Positions 9,400-19,831 are shown, numbered from the stretch's first letter. The stretch: 64,000 nucleotides of DNA from Erysipelotrichales bacterium (GCA_910576855.1 CAJTJP010000002.1:1-64000); one strand, 5' to 3'. Translations and numbers: made by a program. Notes: generated by a model not told the origin, from the letters alone.

Positions 9400-10320
9400 A
9401 TGAAGCTGTTAAAGCTATTGGTGAGTCTATTAGGAATATGCTTGTTAAGCATCGGAATCTTATTATATATTCTACATGATGCCTCACAAAGCATTTTATC
9501 AGGTGAAATCGTAAATCAAATCAGTGCATATATGAATGAAGCGATGCTTTCGTCGTTAGAATCCGTAGGTGTAAGCAGTGAAATGCTTGAAAAGGCGGAG
9601 CAGTATTTGCCGCAAAATATTAAAGAGAGCTTAAAAAAGCATACCGATGATGATATCGGCACAAAGGTAGCGGATATACAAAAACAGCTTTTGGAAAGCG
9701 AGGAATTAAAGCAGCTTACAACGACATATTCAGCCGCAGTATTAGACGGTATCATCGACGGCAATCATACGATGCCTGATGTTGATGAGGATTTGAAAAA
9801 GATCGCAAAGTCCTATGTCCCTAAACTGTCCGATGCCGTACATATACCAATCAGTGAAAAGCAGATTGAACAGATCAGCACTCGTGTGAGTGAAAAGCTG
9901 AATTTACGCAGTAAACTGAATGAGCTGACAGGGACGCTTCATGCTCGTTTATCAGAAAAGCAGCTTTTCGCATTTAAAGCTGTAAGGTTGATACAGGGCG
10001 AAGCGATTCAATGGGTGGTGCTCGGGTTTATGGTATTCGGTATATTTCTGATTGCGGTCGGTTCTCAAAGTGCACGCAAATGGATCGGTTGTGTCGGAAT
10101 CGCTGCAATTGTGTGTGCCGCTTTCCTATGGTTCGGCTGTGAATTCTTAAGTGATATGCTTACGGAAAGATTACAAGGCTATGGTGATTTATTGATTTCC
10201 TTCGGTGACGGATTGTTTGCGGCTGTTCAAGATAAGGCAGCATCCTTATGTATTTTCGGATGCGGCTGCTTCGGCGGCTATGGTATCATTTCCAAGCTGA
10301 AACAATATCAAAAGCATTAA
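9400..10320 (+). CDS. Hypothetical membrane protein
   Basis: I do not recognise a family. The 306 residues start with a hydrophobic helix (about 4-26). A long, polar, helix-rich extracytoplasmic stretch (about 30-205) contains repeated amphipathic segments such as EKQIEQISTRVSEKL. Three more hydrophobic segments follow (about 207-225, 228-248 and 270-290). GGAGG lies seven bases before the ATG. The layout suggests an envelope protein with a large external helical domain between an N-terminal anchor and a C-terminal membrane unit. It looks monocistronic; nearby genes do not suggest a role. Confidence 0.7.
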   Translation: MKLLKLLVSLLGICLLSIGILLYILHDASQSILSGEIVNQISAYMNEAMLSSLESVGVSSEMLEKAEQYLPQNIKESLKKHTDDDIGTKVADIQKQLLESEELKQLTTTYSAAVLDGIIDGNHTMPDVDEDLKKIAKSYVPKLSDAVHIPISEKQIEQISTRVSEKLNLRSKLNELTGTLHARLSEKQLFAFKAVRLIQGEAIQWVVLGFMVFGIFLIAVGSQSARKWIGCVGIAAIVCAAFLWFGCEFLSDMLTERLQGYGDLLISFGDGLFAAVQDKAASLCIFGCGCFGGYGIISKLKQYQKH

Positions 10321-10573
10321 ATAAAAAGCAGCCATCGTACAATATCATAGACATAAATGAAAGAAGGTAAATAAAAAAAGAATTGTCTGCTGTTATTATT
10401 TGAGCATATTATGAAAACTGTAGTTTTAAACTACATGGTTTAATAGTATAACGGGCATTTCAAAAGAAAGCTTTCTGTTTCCGGTAAAATCTAATTTAGG
10501 GTTCATAGCGAAAAGCGAGAATCTGAATCAACAGAAATTGTTTTTACGCATGCCTTCATTATGTACTTGTTTT

Positions 10574-10780
10574 TTAGGATAATGCGGCAATCCGTTTTCG
10601 ATATTGATTCGCAACATATGCGATTCGATCCTCAATGCTTAAGGAAAGCAGCTGATTGTTTTCATAGGTTTCTTGTATCATAGATTGAATCATACTTTCC
10701 TGAATCGGTGTAAGCTCTAAATAATTTAGCGATAACGTATCCAAAAGCTTTTTTCTGATAAAAATATCAAAGCGTGTCAT
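10574..10780 (-). CDS. Small hypothetical protein, 68 residues
   Basis: A short charged, helical protein (DIFIRKKLLDTLSLNYLEL near the start) with no signal peptide or membrane helix. A good GAGGAG ribosome site eight bases before the ATG is the main evidence that it is expressed. It is divergent from the PHP phosphatase and may share that control region. No family recognised. Confidence 0.6.
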   Translation of the reverse strand: MTRFDIFIRKKLLDTLSLNYLELTPIQESMIQSMIQETYENNQLLSLSIEDRIAYVANQYRKRIAALS

Positions 10781-10867
10781 AGCTTGTTCTCCTCTCTTTT
10801 TATAAGTATATGCGTTGCTTAGCTATAGTGTTCCTGTTTTTTTTCATTTCATTCATCTTATTTGTTG

Positions 10868-10896
10868 TTTACAGATCGGCAGTTTTATGTTATAAC
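10868..10896 (+). promoter_or_regulatory. Promoter of the PHP phosphatase gene
   Basis: TTTACA, a 17-base spacer and TATAAC. Because it lies inside the longest possible open frame, it shows that translation must begin downstream, at 10921, and not at 10810. Confidence 0.7.
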
Positions 10897-10920
10897 ATGC
10901 GAAAGGAAGGGTATGATATC

Positions 10921-11697
10921 ATGTTAATTGACGGACATATTCATTTAGAGAACGGACCGTTAAGCGTTGCGTATGTAATGCGCTTTGTAGAAGCAGGAGT
11001 AAAAAAAGGCTTAGATGTACTGCAAATATTGGATCATACGCATCGCTTTATTGAATTTGCGCCGATGTATGAAAGCTTAAAAAAAGCTTCTCATTATCAA
11101 AAGGAGTGGTTTGATAAGAAGCAGCTGCAGCCTTTGGCAGATTATCATCGATTGATTGCGGAAATGAAACGGATGGATTTGCCGCTTCAACTCAAGTGGG
11201 GGCTTGAGGTGTGCTATACACCGGAGGCAAAGCCGCTGTTAAGGGAGCTGTTAACAGCTTATCCGTATGATTTTATCATCGGATCGATTCATTCTATCGA
11301 CGGTTTATTATATGATATGCCTTTTTCTAAGGAAATTTTATGGGAAAAGCAGAGCGCAGCTTCTATATATCGGCGCTATTATGAAATCATGGAGGATATG
11401 ATTGCCTCAGATTTATTTACGCAAATCGGTCATCCCGATCAGCTGAAGCTGTTTGGTTATGAGCCCGGTTATGATTTGACAGCTACCTATGAGCGAATTG
11501 CCGAAGCTGCTTTTGTTCATAATGTATTTATGGAAAATAATACCGGAATTCATTATCGCTATCATCATCCCGATATCGGCACCAATTCTCAGTTTTTAAG
11601 TATATTAAAGAAACATGGTGTAAAAATCATGACTGCCAGTGATGCGCATGTACCGGAACATGTCGGTATGTTGATACGTGAAATCAGTGAGTCGTAA
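10921..11697 (+). CDS. PHP-domain phosphoesterase, histidinol-phosphatase type
   Basis: The 258-residue protein carries the PHP metal-binding motifs in order: DGHIHLE (HxH), LDHTHR, the Glu of KWGLEV, the His of IGSIHS, IGHPD, and the C-terminal SDAHVP. This matches the HisK branch of histidinol phosphatases (last-but-two step of histidine synthesis), but related PHP proteins hydrolyse other phosphate esters. No other his gene is nearby. The start at 10921 is fixed by GGAAGGG nine bases upstream and by the promoter position; the hydrophobic upstream extension is not part of the protein. Confidence 0.82.
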   Translation: MLIDGHIHLENGPLSVAYVMRFVEAGVKKGLDVLQILDHTHRFIEFAPMYESLKKASHYQKEWFDKKQLQPLADYHRLIAEMKRMDLPLQLKWGLEVCYTPEAKPLLRELLTAYPYDFIIGSIHSIDGLLYDMPFSKEILWEKQSAASIYRRYYEIMEDMIASDLFTQIGHPDQLKLFGYEPGYDLTATYERIAEAAFVHNVFMENNTGIHYRYHHPDIGTNSQFLSILKKHGVKIMTASDAHVPEHVGMLIREISES

Positions 11698-11750
11698 AGT
11701 ACGCAGTGAGGTTGTTGAAAAGGGTTTTTATTAATTTTCATAGGATGCAG

Positions 11751-11780
11751 GGACATAAGCTGTGCTATGTCCTTTTGTGT
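11751..11780 (+). terminator. Terminator after the PHP gene
   Basis: GGACATA pairs with TATGTCC, with an inner GC/GC, followed by TTTTGTGT. Confidence 0.65.
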
Positions 11781-11976
11781 ATTCAGGGCATGCCGATATT
11801 CATTCTGATAAAACTATAAACGATCAAAAGACAATCTGTTTATATCGTACCATATGAAATAAGAAAGGAATATAAAAAATTTATCCTTGATTATAGCGGT
11901 AATTGAAAACAATACTTAAAAAATATCTGAAATTGTGGTATCATTATACAGGTGTGAATGAAAATGAGGTGTTAAA

Positions 11977-13473
11977 ATGGAAGAGCATAATGAGGAGAAA
12001 AAAGTGGTTCGATACCATTTGGAAAGACATAAATGGCCGGATGAAATTCAGGCGGAAAAGGAACAGAAGCGAAAGATTATTACGATTGTTGCGACATGTA
12101 TTGCTTGTTTTTTATCAGGCTTTCTCGTTCATGGGGTCATCAATAAATCATCGGTTTCGGGCAATTCACAGTTTGCGAAGCTGGAACAGATTTATTCATT
12201 GATGGAAAATCAGTGGTATTTCGGTAAAGAGGACAAGGATTTAGCGAATACGCTGATGACAAATGCGATTAACGGGATGCTGGATAATCAATGGGATCCG
12301 CATACCTCTTATATGAGCCCGCAGGAGTATGAGAGCTTTGCGAGCTCGCTGCAGGGGAATTTTGTCGGTATCGGTATTCAGTATTATGCGCTTGATGAGG
12401 ATACGTTTATGGTAGAGCGTGTTTTTAAGGGCAGCGGCGCCGAAAAGGGCGGCATGATCAAGGGTGATATGATCAAGGCAGTCAACGGTGTTTCAGTAAA
12501 GGGGAAGGATATCGATGAAATTGCCGCAATGATCAAGGGTGAGCTCAACAGCAGCGTCAATATTACGGTTGTCAGAGAAAATAAGGATATTGATTTAACG
12601 ATTCAGCGCAGTGTTGTGAATGATTCGGTATACGGTTATGTGGATCAAAAGGTCGGAATTCTGGAAATCAATACGTTTGCGGAAACAAGCGGTGATGAAG
12701 TAGGAAAATATTTGGCCGATTTTAAAAAACAGGGTGTCAATCAGCTGATCATTGATTTAAGAGATAACGGCGGCGGCTATGTAACGGCTGCGATGCAGAT
12801 TGCCAGCTATTTGGTACCTCAGGATGCCGTTGTTTATCAGGAGCAATCGAAGGACGGAACGATTCAGGCACATAAGGCTTATGATGATTATGAGCGCTAT
12901 ACGTTTGATAAACTTGTGATTTTGATCAATGAGGATACGGCCAGTGCTTCCGAGGTCTTGACAAGCTGTTTAAAGGCTCATTTGAAGCATGCATCGACGG
13001 TCGGCGTTACCTCTTACGGAAAGGGAACGGTTCAAGTACCGATTACCTTTGAGGATGGCTCATCGTTCAAATATACGATTGCGGAATGGTTGACACCGAA
13101 CGGTAAGCATATCAACGGTGTCGGCATCAAGCCCGATCATAAAGCAGAGCTTGATCCGGCAATTACTACCGGTATCTTGAATATTCCTGAAAAAACGGTT
13201 TATAAGGCCGACAGCGTTTCTCCGTTCGCCAAGCCGATTCAGATTTACTTAAAATTTCTCGGATACAATGCCGATCGCAGTGACGAGTATTTCTCTCATC
13301 AATCTGCGCAGGCATTAAAAAGCTATCAGCGCGATCATAATCTAACGGTAAACGGCGAGATCAACGAGGAAACGATTAAGAGCTTATTAAGCAGCTGTGC
13401 TAAAAAATGGCATCAAAACCGAGAAGTGCTAGATGTCCAAATGAATAAGGCATTGTCCTTGTTAGGGAAATAA
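11977..13473 (+). CDS. C-terminal processing protease, S41 family, with PDZ and peptidoglycan-binding domains
   Basis: The 498 residues comprise a charged cytosolic tail, one membrane helix (about 36-56), a CTP N-terminal helical region, a PDZ domain (about 115-205), an S41 serine-protease core and a C-terminal peptidoglycan-binding repeat (about 410-465, ALKSYQRDHNLTVNGEIN). The catalytic Ser is in DTASASEV (near residue 323) and the general-base Lys in SYGKGTVQ (near 348). Known relatives (CtpA/CtpB) cleave secreted or membrane proteins at the cell surface, for example in sporulation signalling or wall-enzyme turnover. No substrate is evident nearby. It is monocistronic. Confidence 0.92.
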   Translation: MEEHNEEKKVVRYHLERHKWPDEIQAEKEQKRKIITIVATCIACFLSGFLVHGVINKSSVSGNSQFAKLEQIYSLMENQWYFGKEDKDLANTLMTNAINGMLDNQWDPHTSYMSPQEYESFASSLQGNFVGIGIQYYALDEDTFMVERVFKGSGAEKGGMIKGDMIKAVNGVSVKGKDIDEIAAMIKGELNSSVNITVVRENKDIDLTIQRSVVNDSVYGYVDQKVGILEINTFAETSGDEVGKYLADFKKQGVNQLIIDLRDNGGGYVTAAMQIASYLVPQDAVVYQEQSKDGTIQAHKAYDDYERYTFDKLVILINEDTASASEVLTSCLKAHLKHASTVGVTSYGKGTVQVPITFEDGSSFKYTIAEWLTPNGKHINGVGIKPDHKAELDPAITTGILNIPEKTVYKADSVSPFAKPIQIYLKFLGYNADRSDEYFSHQSAQALKSYQRDHNLTVNGEINEETIKSLLSSCAKKWHQNREVLDVQMNKALSLLGK

Positions 13474-13474
13474 T

Positions 13475-13498
13475 CGACCGTAGATGCGGTCTTTTATT
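13475..13498 (+). terminator. Terminator of the S41 protease gene
   Basis: GACCG pairs with CGGTC around a 6-base loop, then TTTTATTT. Confidence 0.65.
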
Positions 13499-13629
13499 TG
13501 CGGTGTATCGCTTATATGTTGAAAAGTGGATCGCTCGTATTTGAAATATGATATCTTTATCGATCGAGTGCAGGCTTTTATGAATTGAGCGGGTGAATGC
13601 TTAAATAATAAGAAAAGTAACACAATTCA

Positions 13630-13658
13630 TTGTATTTTATAAAAAGATAAGCTACACT
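13630..13658 (+). promoter_or_regulatory. Probable uvrB promoter
   Basis: TTGTAT, a 17-base spacer and TACACT, about 26 bases before the start codon. I see no clear LexA box in the region. Confidence 0.45.
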
Positions 13659-13683
13659 AAATATATTGAGAGGATGGATGTGC

Positions 13684-15660
13684 ATGGAACAGAAGCTTTT
13701 CGAGCTTGTTTCTCAGTATCAGCCGCAGGGCGATCAGCCCAAAGCGATTGCGGAACTGGTGAAGGGAATTCAAGAAGGAAAAAAAGAACAGGTGCTGTTA
13801 GGGGCGACCGGAACAGGTAAGACCTTCACAATTTCAAATGTGATCGCACAGGTTAATAAACCGACGCTTGTATTTGTCCATAATAAGACCTTGGCGGGAC
13901 AGCTTTACAGCGAAATCAAAGAGTTTTTTCCGCATAATCGGGTAGAATATTTTGTTTCTAATTTTGATTACTATCAGCCGGAGGCTTATATTCCCAGCTC
14001 AGATACTTATATTGATAAGAATGCGACAACAAATATGGAACTGGATATGCTTCGAATGGCAGCCGTAAACTCTATATTAGAGCGCAGAGATACGATTATT
14101 ATTGCATCGGTTGCCTGTATTTACGGTGCCTCTAATCCGGATCAATACCGTGATATGTTTTTTACGCTGCATGTCGGTGATCGAATCGAGCGTAAGGATC
14201 TGTTAACGCGTCTTGTGGCTCAGCAGTATACAAGAAATGATATGGATTTACAGCGCGGAACCTTTCGTGTACGCGGTGATGTGATTGAGGTTGGCTTAGG
14301 CCACAGTGATGCTTATATTTTGCGCATTGAAAGCTTTGATGATGAAATTGAGCGGATTACCGAATGTGATCCGTTGACAGGTAAGGTGCTGAATGCATAT
14401 ACGGTGTATGTCGTATATCCGGCAAGCGGCTATGCGACAAGTCAAGATATCATCAATCGTGCCGCCGATACGATTCAGACGGAGCTGGAGGATCGACTGC
14501 AGGTATTGGAACAGGAAGGTAAGCTGTTGGAAAAACAGCGCTTGGAACAGCGAACCCGTTATGATATGGAAGCATTGCGAGAATTCGGCGTATGTCCCGG
14601 TATCGAAAATTATTCCCGGCATATCGATGGTAGAGCGCCGGGGGAGCGCCCTTATACGCTGTTTGATTATTTCCCTGAAGATTATCTTTTGGTCGTTGAT
14701 GAATCTCATGTATCCCTGCCGCAGGTCAGAGGCATGTATAACGGAGATCGGGCGCGTAAAGAGGTCTTGGTAAATTTCGGCTTTCGTTTGCCGAGTGCTT
14801 TAGATAATCGACCGATGCGCTTTGAGGAATTTGAGTCAATGATCCATCAGGCGGTGTTTATTTCCGCAACTCCCGGTGATTATGAGTTAGACAAGGTAAA
14901 CGGTGAGGTCGTGGAACAGATTATCCGTCCGACCGGTTTGTTGGACCCTGAGGTAGAGGTACGTCCAACTCACGGACAAATTGATGATTTGACCGATGAA
15001 ATCAGAATGCGCATTGAAAATAATGAGCGTGTACTGATTACAACGCTGACGGTAAGAATGGCTGAGGATTTGACTGCTTATCTAAAGGGCATGGATTTTA
15101 AGGTCGCCTGGTTACATCATGAAGTTAAGACAATCGAGCGCACCGAGATCATTCGTGATTTACGTAAAGGAAAGTATGATGTCTTGATCGGTATCAACCT
15201 ATTAAGAGAGGGCTTGGATATTCCTGAGGTTTCCCTGATCGCAATTTTAGATGCGGACAAGGAAGGCTTTTTACGCTCCGAGCGCTCATTGATTCAGATC
15301 ATCGGTCGTGCTGCCAGAAACGCACACGGCAAGGTCATTATGTACGGCGATCATATTACCGACAGTATGCGCAAGGCACTGGATGAGACCAATCGTCGCC
15401 GCAGTATTCAGATTGCGTACAATGAGGAACACGGCATAGTACCGAAAACGATCATCAAGCCGATTCATGAGGTTGTCCGCAGTAAGGAAACTCAGGAAAT
15501 GACCGCGAAATATATGAATCGAAAAACGAAAATCGGCAAAAAGGATAAGGAGAAGCTGCTTGCGAATATTGAAAAAGAGATGCGCGAAGCGGCTAAAGTG
15601 CTGGATTTTGAACGTGCCGCAGAGCTTCGTGATATCTTGCTGGAGCTTCGAAATGAATAG
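13684..15660 (+). CDS. uvrB: Excinuclease ABC subunit B
   Basis: The 658 residues match UvrB throughout. The N-terminal [17 protein letters not shown] is followed by Walker A GATGTGKT near residue 40, the DNA-clamping beta-hairpin region [17 protein letters not shown] near 95, helicase motifs including VDESHV and [16 protein letters not shown], and a C-terminal UVR motif that binds UvrC. UvrB loads damaged DNA from UvrA2 and hands it to UvrC in nucleotide excision repair. The start at 13684 is chosen by comparison with the family N-terminus; TTG at 13666 and ATG at 13678 are in frame. uvrA and uvrC are not beside it. Confidence 0.97.
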   Translation: MEQKLFELVSQYQPQGDQPKAIAELVKGIQEGKKEQVLLGATGTGKTFTISNVIAQVNKPTLVFVHNKTLAGQLYSEIKEFFPHNRVEYFVSNFDYYQPEAYIPSSDTYIDKNATTNMELDMLRMAAVNSILERRDTIIIASVACIYGASNPDQYRDMFFTLHVGDRIERKDLLTRLVAQQYTRNDMDLQRGTFRVRGDVIEVGLGHSDAYILRIESFDDEIERITECDPLTGKVLNAYTVYVVYPASGYATSQDIINRAADTIQTELEDRLQVLEQEGKLLEKQRLEQRTRYDMEALREFGVCPGIENYSRHIDGRAPGERPYTLFDYFPEDYLLVVDESHVSLPQVRGMYNGDRARKEVLVNFGFRLPSALDNRPMRFEEFESMIHQAVFISATPGDYELDKVNGEVVEQIIRPTGLLDPEVEVRPTHGQIDDLTDEIRMRIENNERVLITTLTVRMAEDLTAYLKGMDFKVAWLHHEVKTIERTEIIRDLRKGKYDVLIGINLLREGLDIPEVSLIAILDADKEGFLRSERSLIQIIGRAARNAHGKVIMYGDHITDSMRKALDETNRRRSIQIAYNEEHGIVPKTIIKPIHEVVRSKETQEMTAKYMNRKTKIGKKDKEKLLANIEKEMREAAKVLDFERAAELRDILLELRNE

Positions 15661-15709
15661 TATAGGGAATAGTTGCTTATAATGAAAAAATCGTAATTAC
15701 ATATAAAAA

Positions 15710-15751
15710 ACAGAGTGTTTCTTTAATGAGAAGCTCTCTGTATTTTATTTA
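15710..15751. terminator. Terminator between uvrB and pgeF (bidirectional)
   Basis: A 13-pair stem with one mismatch runs from ACAGAGTGTTTCT to AGAAGCTCTCTGT with loop TTAATG. There is an A-run on the left and TATTTTATTT on the right. Confidence 0.75.
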
Positions 15752-15765
15752 CGATGCTTGAGTTC

Positions 15766-16524
15766 TTATTCCTTGCGGACGATAAAGCTTAAATGTCTGC
15801 CGCAGGCCTTATCTCTGCGATAAGAGAAAAACGATTCATTTTCGGCGAACGTATCGTTTTTATCGATTGTGATATGCGCTTTTTGAATGCCGGCATTTAT
15901 CAGCATTTGATAATTTAAGCCTTTGTTATCTACATAAGCCTTGTTGCTGTCTTTATATGTTATATACGGTGAAGTATTAAAGGGCAAGGCCTTGATTTTT
16001 TCAACAACCTCCATGCCTACCTCAAAGCTGTGATAAGCAATCGAAGCACCGATAAAGGCATGAATGTTCTGTGGCTTACAGCCTTCTTGATTGATTAAGA
16101 TATCAAGCGCCTTTTTGCTGATCTGTTTCGTTGTTCCCATCCAACCGGAATGAATGGCACAAATCAGCTTTTCAAGCGGATCATATAATAAAATCGGTAC
16201 GCAATCAGCTGTAAATACACCGATCAAGAGATTTGCTTCTCTTGTATACAGTGCATCACAATCTGCGACTGCAGTAGCTGCTTCATATGCCCCTTTGCCG
16301 CAATCCTCTTTTGTTACCTTTACGATATGGTCTGAATGGGTTTGATTCGCAAATACAAATTGCTTCATAGGAATTCCTGTTTTTTGTGCCAAGTGTTCAC
16401 GATTGGTGATAACTGCATGTATATCCTTTGCGCAGTGAAGCGCCGTATTATTACATTCTGCCTTTTGCGGATTTCGCAGTGTGGTTCCCGCAAGGTATTC
16501 ATGATTTCGTTTCCAGTAGATCAT
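15766..16524 (-). CDS. pgeF: PgeF/YlmD-type peptidoglycan editing factor (purine nucleoside phosphorylase-like laccase fold)
   Basis: The 252-residue protein has the three conserved patches of the YfiH/PgeF family: NQTHSDHI (metal His near residue 63), FTADCVPILLYD (Cys) and AIHSGWMGTTKQI (His). Known members act on purine nucleosides or remove wrongly placed amino acids from peptidoglycan precursors; older records call them polyphenol oxidases. The start at 16524 is chosen because GAAGG lies seven bases before it. The frame could begin eight codons earlier but would then include the ribosome site. It is a single gene. Confidence 0.85.
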   Translation of the reverse strand: MIYWKRNHEYLAGTTLRNPQKAECNNTALHCAKDIHAVITNREHLAQKTGIPMKQFVFANQTHSDHIVKVTKEDCGKGAYEAATAVADCDALYTREANLLIGVFTADCVPILLYDPLEKLICAIHSGWMGTTKQISKKALDILINQEGCKPQNIHAFIGASIAYHSFEVGMEVVEKIKALPFNTSPYITYKDSNKAYVDNKGLNYQMLINAGIQKAHITIDKNDTFAENESFFSYRRDKACGRHLSFIVRKE

Positions 16525-16966
16525 TGTGCTGCCTTCTTTCTTTTTCATTATATGCCTTTCGATTATCTATTATATGTATCTCTGCTTAAAGTATAGCGCT
16601 TTTCCTGTTATATGTATATGATTTTTATATAAAAGTCAGCATAGGTGGATTGTGCACAGTTGAAAAGGTGCTCGTTCTGTTTTGCGGATTTATGAAAATG
16701 ATGCGCTTTTTTGAATTGTGATATGCTGATGCTTGTATTGTTACCGTTTTTGATATATTGATATGCGATTTTTATGGTGATGAAAGGATTCCAGTCATAA
16801 GAAGGATTTCGGCGGTACGGCCCTGTAATCTGAAAGAACTGTAAGACACTACTGTACGAAGCGCTCTTTTTTGTGGTAAAATAATGCGGTAATCAAAAGG
16901 CTGTAGGAAATGCAAAACAGTCGGGCATCAAGACTGAAATATAAGGCAGATATAGGATGGATAGAT
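16525..16966. other. Intergenic region with a candidate small RNA
   Basis: No gene is visible. At 16750-16778 there is a TTGATA, 17-base spacer, TATGGT promoter-like pair. It is followed by a G+C-richer stretch at 16787-16872 in which GCG and GTAC near 16815 can pair with GTAC and CGC near 16856, ending in TCTTTTTT. That is the shape of a short RNA with its own terminator, or of a leader for the methyltransferase gene. No known RNA family is recognised. Confidence 0.3.
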
Positions 16967-18298
16967 ATGAAGGAAGCATTTTTAGCACGTATGAAGGAAT
17001 ATTTAAAGGATGAATATCCTGCATTTCTTAAAACATTGGAAAATGAAATGTATCGAGGGGTACGTTTTCATCCTTTAAAGCTTACGAGGGAGCAGTTTAT
17101 AAGGCTGTTTCCTTATGAACTGAAGCCGACTTTGTTTTGCGCGGAATCCTTTTATATCGAGGCGGAGGCAAAGGGGCTCGGAAATCATCCGCTGCATGCG
17201 GGAGGCGGCATCTATTTACAGGAACCGAGTGCTTCGGCGGCAGTCAGCATTCTTGATGTACAGAAGGATGATTGGGTATTGGATTTATGTGCGGCACCGG
17301 GCGGTAAAAGCTCACAAATTGCCACAAAGCTGGCACACAGCGGCTTATTAGTGGCAAATGAAATTGATTTTAAGCGCTCACAGATTCTGATGTCTAATTT
17401 AGAGCGCTTGGGCTTCGGTGAAGTAATCATTACCAATAATAGTGCGGAGCAGCTGTGTCAGCATTGTGCCGGTTGGTTTGATAAAATCCTTGTGGATGCA
17501 CCGTGCAGCGGTGAGGGCATGATGAAAAAGCATAATGAAGCCGCAGTTGAATGGAGTATTGCGAATATTCTGTCATGCGCAGAGCGTCAATTTCATATAT
17601 TAAATACAGCGTTTGATGCATTAAAGGAAAACGGAACGCTTGTGTATTCCACCTGCACTTACGCAATGGAGGAAAATGAGCAGCTTGTGAGTCGCATATT
17701 AGCTTATCGTGATGATATCATACAAATTGATTGTGAAGCTGATTTCGGCAGATGCGGATTGTCTTGTCCGGGAATGGATCATCAAAAGGTAAGACGCATT
17801 TTTCCGATGGATCAAGGCGAGGGACATTTTATTGCGCGCTTTCAAAAACTCGGAGGTACCGATGTAAAAAGAGCGAAGCATAAGAAAACGACACCGTTAA
17901 GCAAGCAGCAACTGCAGGAATTGAATCATATCGTTGATATGCCGAACGGATATTTTGACTGCTGTAACGATCAGCTTTATTATCGTAAGACAATGTTTAT
18001 CGATATGGGGAAGCTTCGTGTTTTACGTCAAGGCATCCTGTTGGGCACATGGACAAAAAATCGTTTTGAGCCGCATCATCACTTGTTTATGAGTGCTCTT
18101 TTGAAATCACATTTTAAACAGATCTTTGAGTTAAATAACGAACAGTGGACAGCCTTTCAAGGGGGAGAAGAGCTGATGATATCCGGATATCGCGGCTATG
18201 TCGCTTTAGCGTGGAACAATTTGATTGTCGGCTTCGGTAAGGGGGATGGCACTGTAATAAAGAACAAATATCCAAAGGGTCTGCGCGTAAAGCGATGA
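16967..18298 (+). CDS. RsmB/NOP2-family rRNA m5C methyltransferase, RsmF-like
   Basis: The 443 residues contain a class I SAM-binding core (VLDLCAAPGGKSSQIA) and the two cysteines of RNA m5C methyltransferases, in DAPCSGEGMM and STCTYAMEENE. The C-terminal extension is like the RsmF/NOL1 type (FDCCNDQLYYR onward), which binds rRNA. Known reaction: methylation of C5 of a cytosine in 16S rRNA using S-adenosylmethionine, in the cytoplasm. The start at 16967 is set by AGGATGG six bases upstream; the 19-residue upstream extension has no ribosome site. It stands alone. Confidence 0.88.
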   Translation: MKEAFLARMKEYLKDEYPAFLKTLENEMYRGVRFHPLKLTREQFIRLFPYELKPTLFCAESFYIEAEAKGLGNHPLHAGGGIYLQEPSASAAVSILDVQKDDWVLDLCAAPGGKSSQIATKLAHSGLLVANEIDFKRSQILMSNLERLGFGEVIITNNSAEQLCQHCAGWFDKILVDAPCSGEGMMKKHNEAAVEWSIANILSCAERQFHILNTAFDALKENGTLVYSTCTYAMEENEQLVSRILAYRDDIIQIDCEADFGRCGLSCPGMDHQKVRRIFPMDQGEGHFIARFQKLGGTDVKRAKHKKTTPLSKQQLQELNHIVDMPNGYFDCCNDQLYYRKTMFIDMGKLRVLRQGILLGTWTKNRFEPHHHLFMSALLKSHFKQIFELNNEQWTAFQGGEELMISGYRGYVALAWNNLIVGFGKGDGTVIKNKYPKGLRVKR

Positions 18299-18495
18299 AG
18301 TTTTTGAAATATAAGAAAAAATGACGGTTAGGTAAAAAGATAGGATATTTCTTATTGAATTGCTTATAATGAACTTTGCTTATACAGCTTTATCAAAGAA
18401 AATACAGTATTTCAAGTATTTTGCATATATTTACAATCAATTTATGATAAAAACATGATATAATAAATAAAGGCGGAAAAGGACGTGAGCAGCAT

Positions 18496-19719
18496 ATGAT
18501 GGTAACGGAGGTATTGTCGTTTTATACACCGTATGCAGATATTGACAGAATGGAGGAAGCATTATCCACTGTCTTACAAGAGGAAATCACTGTGATGAAT
18601 CGTAATTCACAGAGTTTTTATCTGCAGCTTCGCCATCAGGAGTATTTACAAATTCCGTTTGTGAGTGCAGCGAATGATCCCGATACCTTTCAGCGTCAAA
18701 TTCAAAAGCTGTATGTTTCCAGTGCTAAGCTTCCGTGTCATAATCCGTATATCAAACAAAATCTTTTATATCAGGTCGCGTTATTTCGTGCAGCTTATGT
18801 ATTTACTTTTAATTATGAGGAAAATCATCGTGATGAAAAAATACTGCCGCTGATGGAAATCGCAGATTTAATGGATGCGTTGATCTTTTGGGAAACAGGC
18901 GATATATCAGACAGCTACGGTGATGTGATTTTGAATAAAAAGGGCAAGAGTGAGGTCTCAGTATTCAATCCTGTGGACGGCTTTGATATTACTAATAAGG
19001 CGTTGGGGTTAGATGAAACAGTAATGAAGCGTATTCATCATTCATTGAGCGTGCTGCGCTATAAAGGAATCTATGCACCGACAAATATTGCGCCGCCCTT
19101 TGATGATAAAATGTATATTTTTCAAGGGCCGGAGGAAATTTGTAAAAGGGCAGTGGCATGTATGCTGCTGGGGGCTTACAGTGAATTTTTATTAAATCAT
19201 CAAGGGAATGCGATGCTTGCATATGAGCATATTGAAAAAACGGTGCGTTCTTTTCATGCTTCTCCGTATTTTACAATTCGTGAAATTGAATATTTGAATG
19301 AGCGCAAACCGAAAAAAGAGGACGTTCATGTATATCACGGCTATTTTGAATGTGCCTTTACCTTGCTTTGGATATTGGGATTAGCGGATTCTTTGTATTT
19401 TCCGAGTGCGCTTTGCAGCAACCGTTTGGTAATGAAAACGATTTTGGATTTCGAATCGGTTGAGAATATGATGGCACAGGCACAGCTGCGTACAAAATCA
19501 GAGCTATTGGATGCTTTGGATTTGATTCAGCGTTATGCGTGGGCATGTCAGGATGCGGTCAAGCTTGGCTTTCAAATGCCGGCGGGTCTTTTGTATGATG
19601 TGGTAAGACTGCGTCATCGAACTTTGAATTGGGTGGTTGCGGCACAGGATAACAGCTGGGATGAGGTGAAGCCGGTCATCGGTTCCTTGCGGCTGAAAAA
19701 GAAGGAAGGCTATTTGTAG
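18496..19719 (+). CDS. DUF4272 domain protein
   Basis: A 407-residue soluble protein. The C-terminal half has the marks of DUF4272: a Trp-rich region (RYAWACQDA) and a final GLLYDVVRLRHRTLNWVV. Family members are found across bacteria, often near toxin or secretion genes, but have no established activity. The ATG pair at 18496 follows AAAGGACGTGAG. A strong terminator at 19802 ends the transcript. No partner gene is close. I cannot assign a function. Confidence 0.65.
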   Translation: MMVTEVLSFYTPYADIDRMEEALSTVLQEEITVMNRNSQSFYLQLRHQEYLQIPFVSAANDPDTFQRQIQKLYVSSAKLPCHNPYIKQNLLYQVALFRAAYVFTFNYEENHRDEKILPLMEIADLMDALIFWETGDISDSYGDVILNKKGKSEVSVFNPVDGFDITNKALGLDETVMKRIHHSLSVLRYKGIYAPTNIAPPFDDKMYIFQGPEEICKRAVACMLLGAYSEFLLNHQGNAMLAYEHIEKTVRSFHASPYFTIREIEYLNERKPKKEDVHVYHGYFECAFTLLWILGLADSLYFPSALCSNRLVMKTILDFESVENMMAQAQLRTKSELLDALDLIQRYAWACQDAVKLGFQMPAGLLYDVVRLRHRTLNWVVAAQDNSWDEVKPVIGSLRLKKKEGYL

Positions 19720-19801
19720 GTATAGGCTATGCTTGTTTAGGCAGAAGTTTTATGCGGGAGCGATTGTAGTAGTATAAGGAAAGAAAAATGTTGGTTATTT
19801 G

Positions 19802-19831
19802 GGTGCCGTGATTTCAGCGGTACCTTTTTTT
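19802..19831 (+). terminator. Terminator after the DUF4272 gene
   Basis: GGTGCCG pairs with CGGTACC around a 9-base loop, followed by seven T. Confidence 0.8.

Noticed and set aside
10810-10920. Hydrophobic N-terminal extension of the PHP phosphatase
   Set aside because: The promoter lies inside it and a good ribosome site precedes the ATG at 10921.
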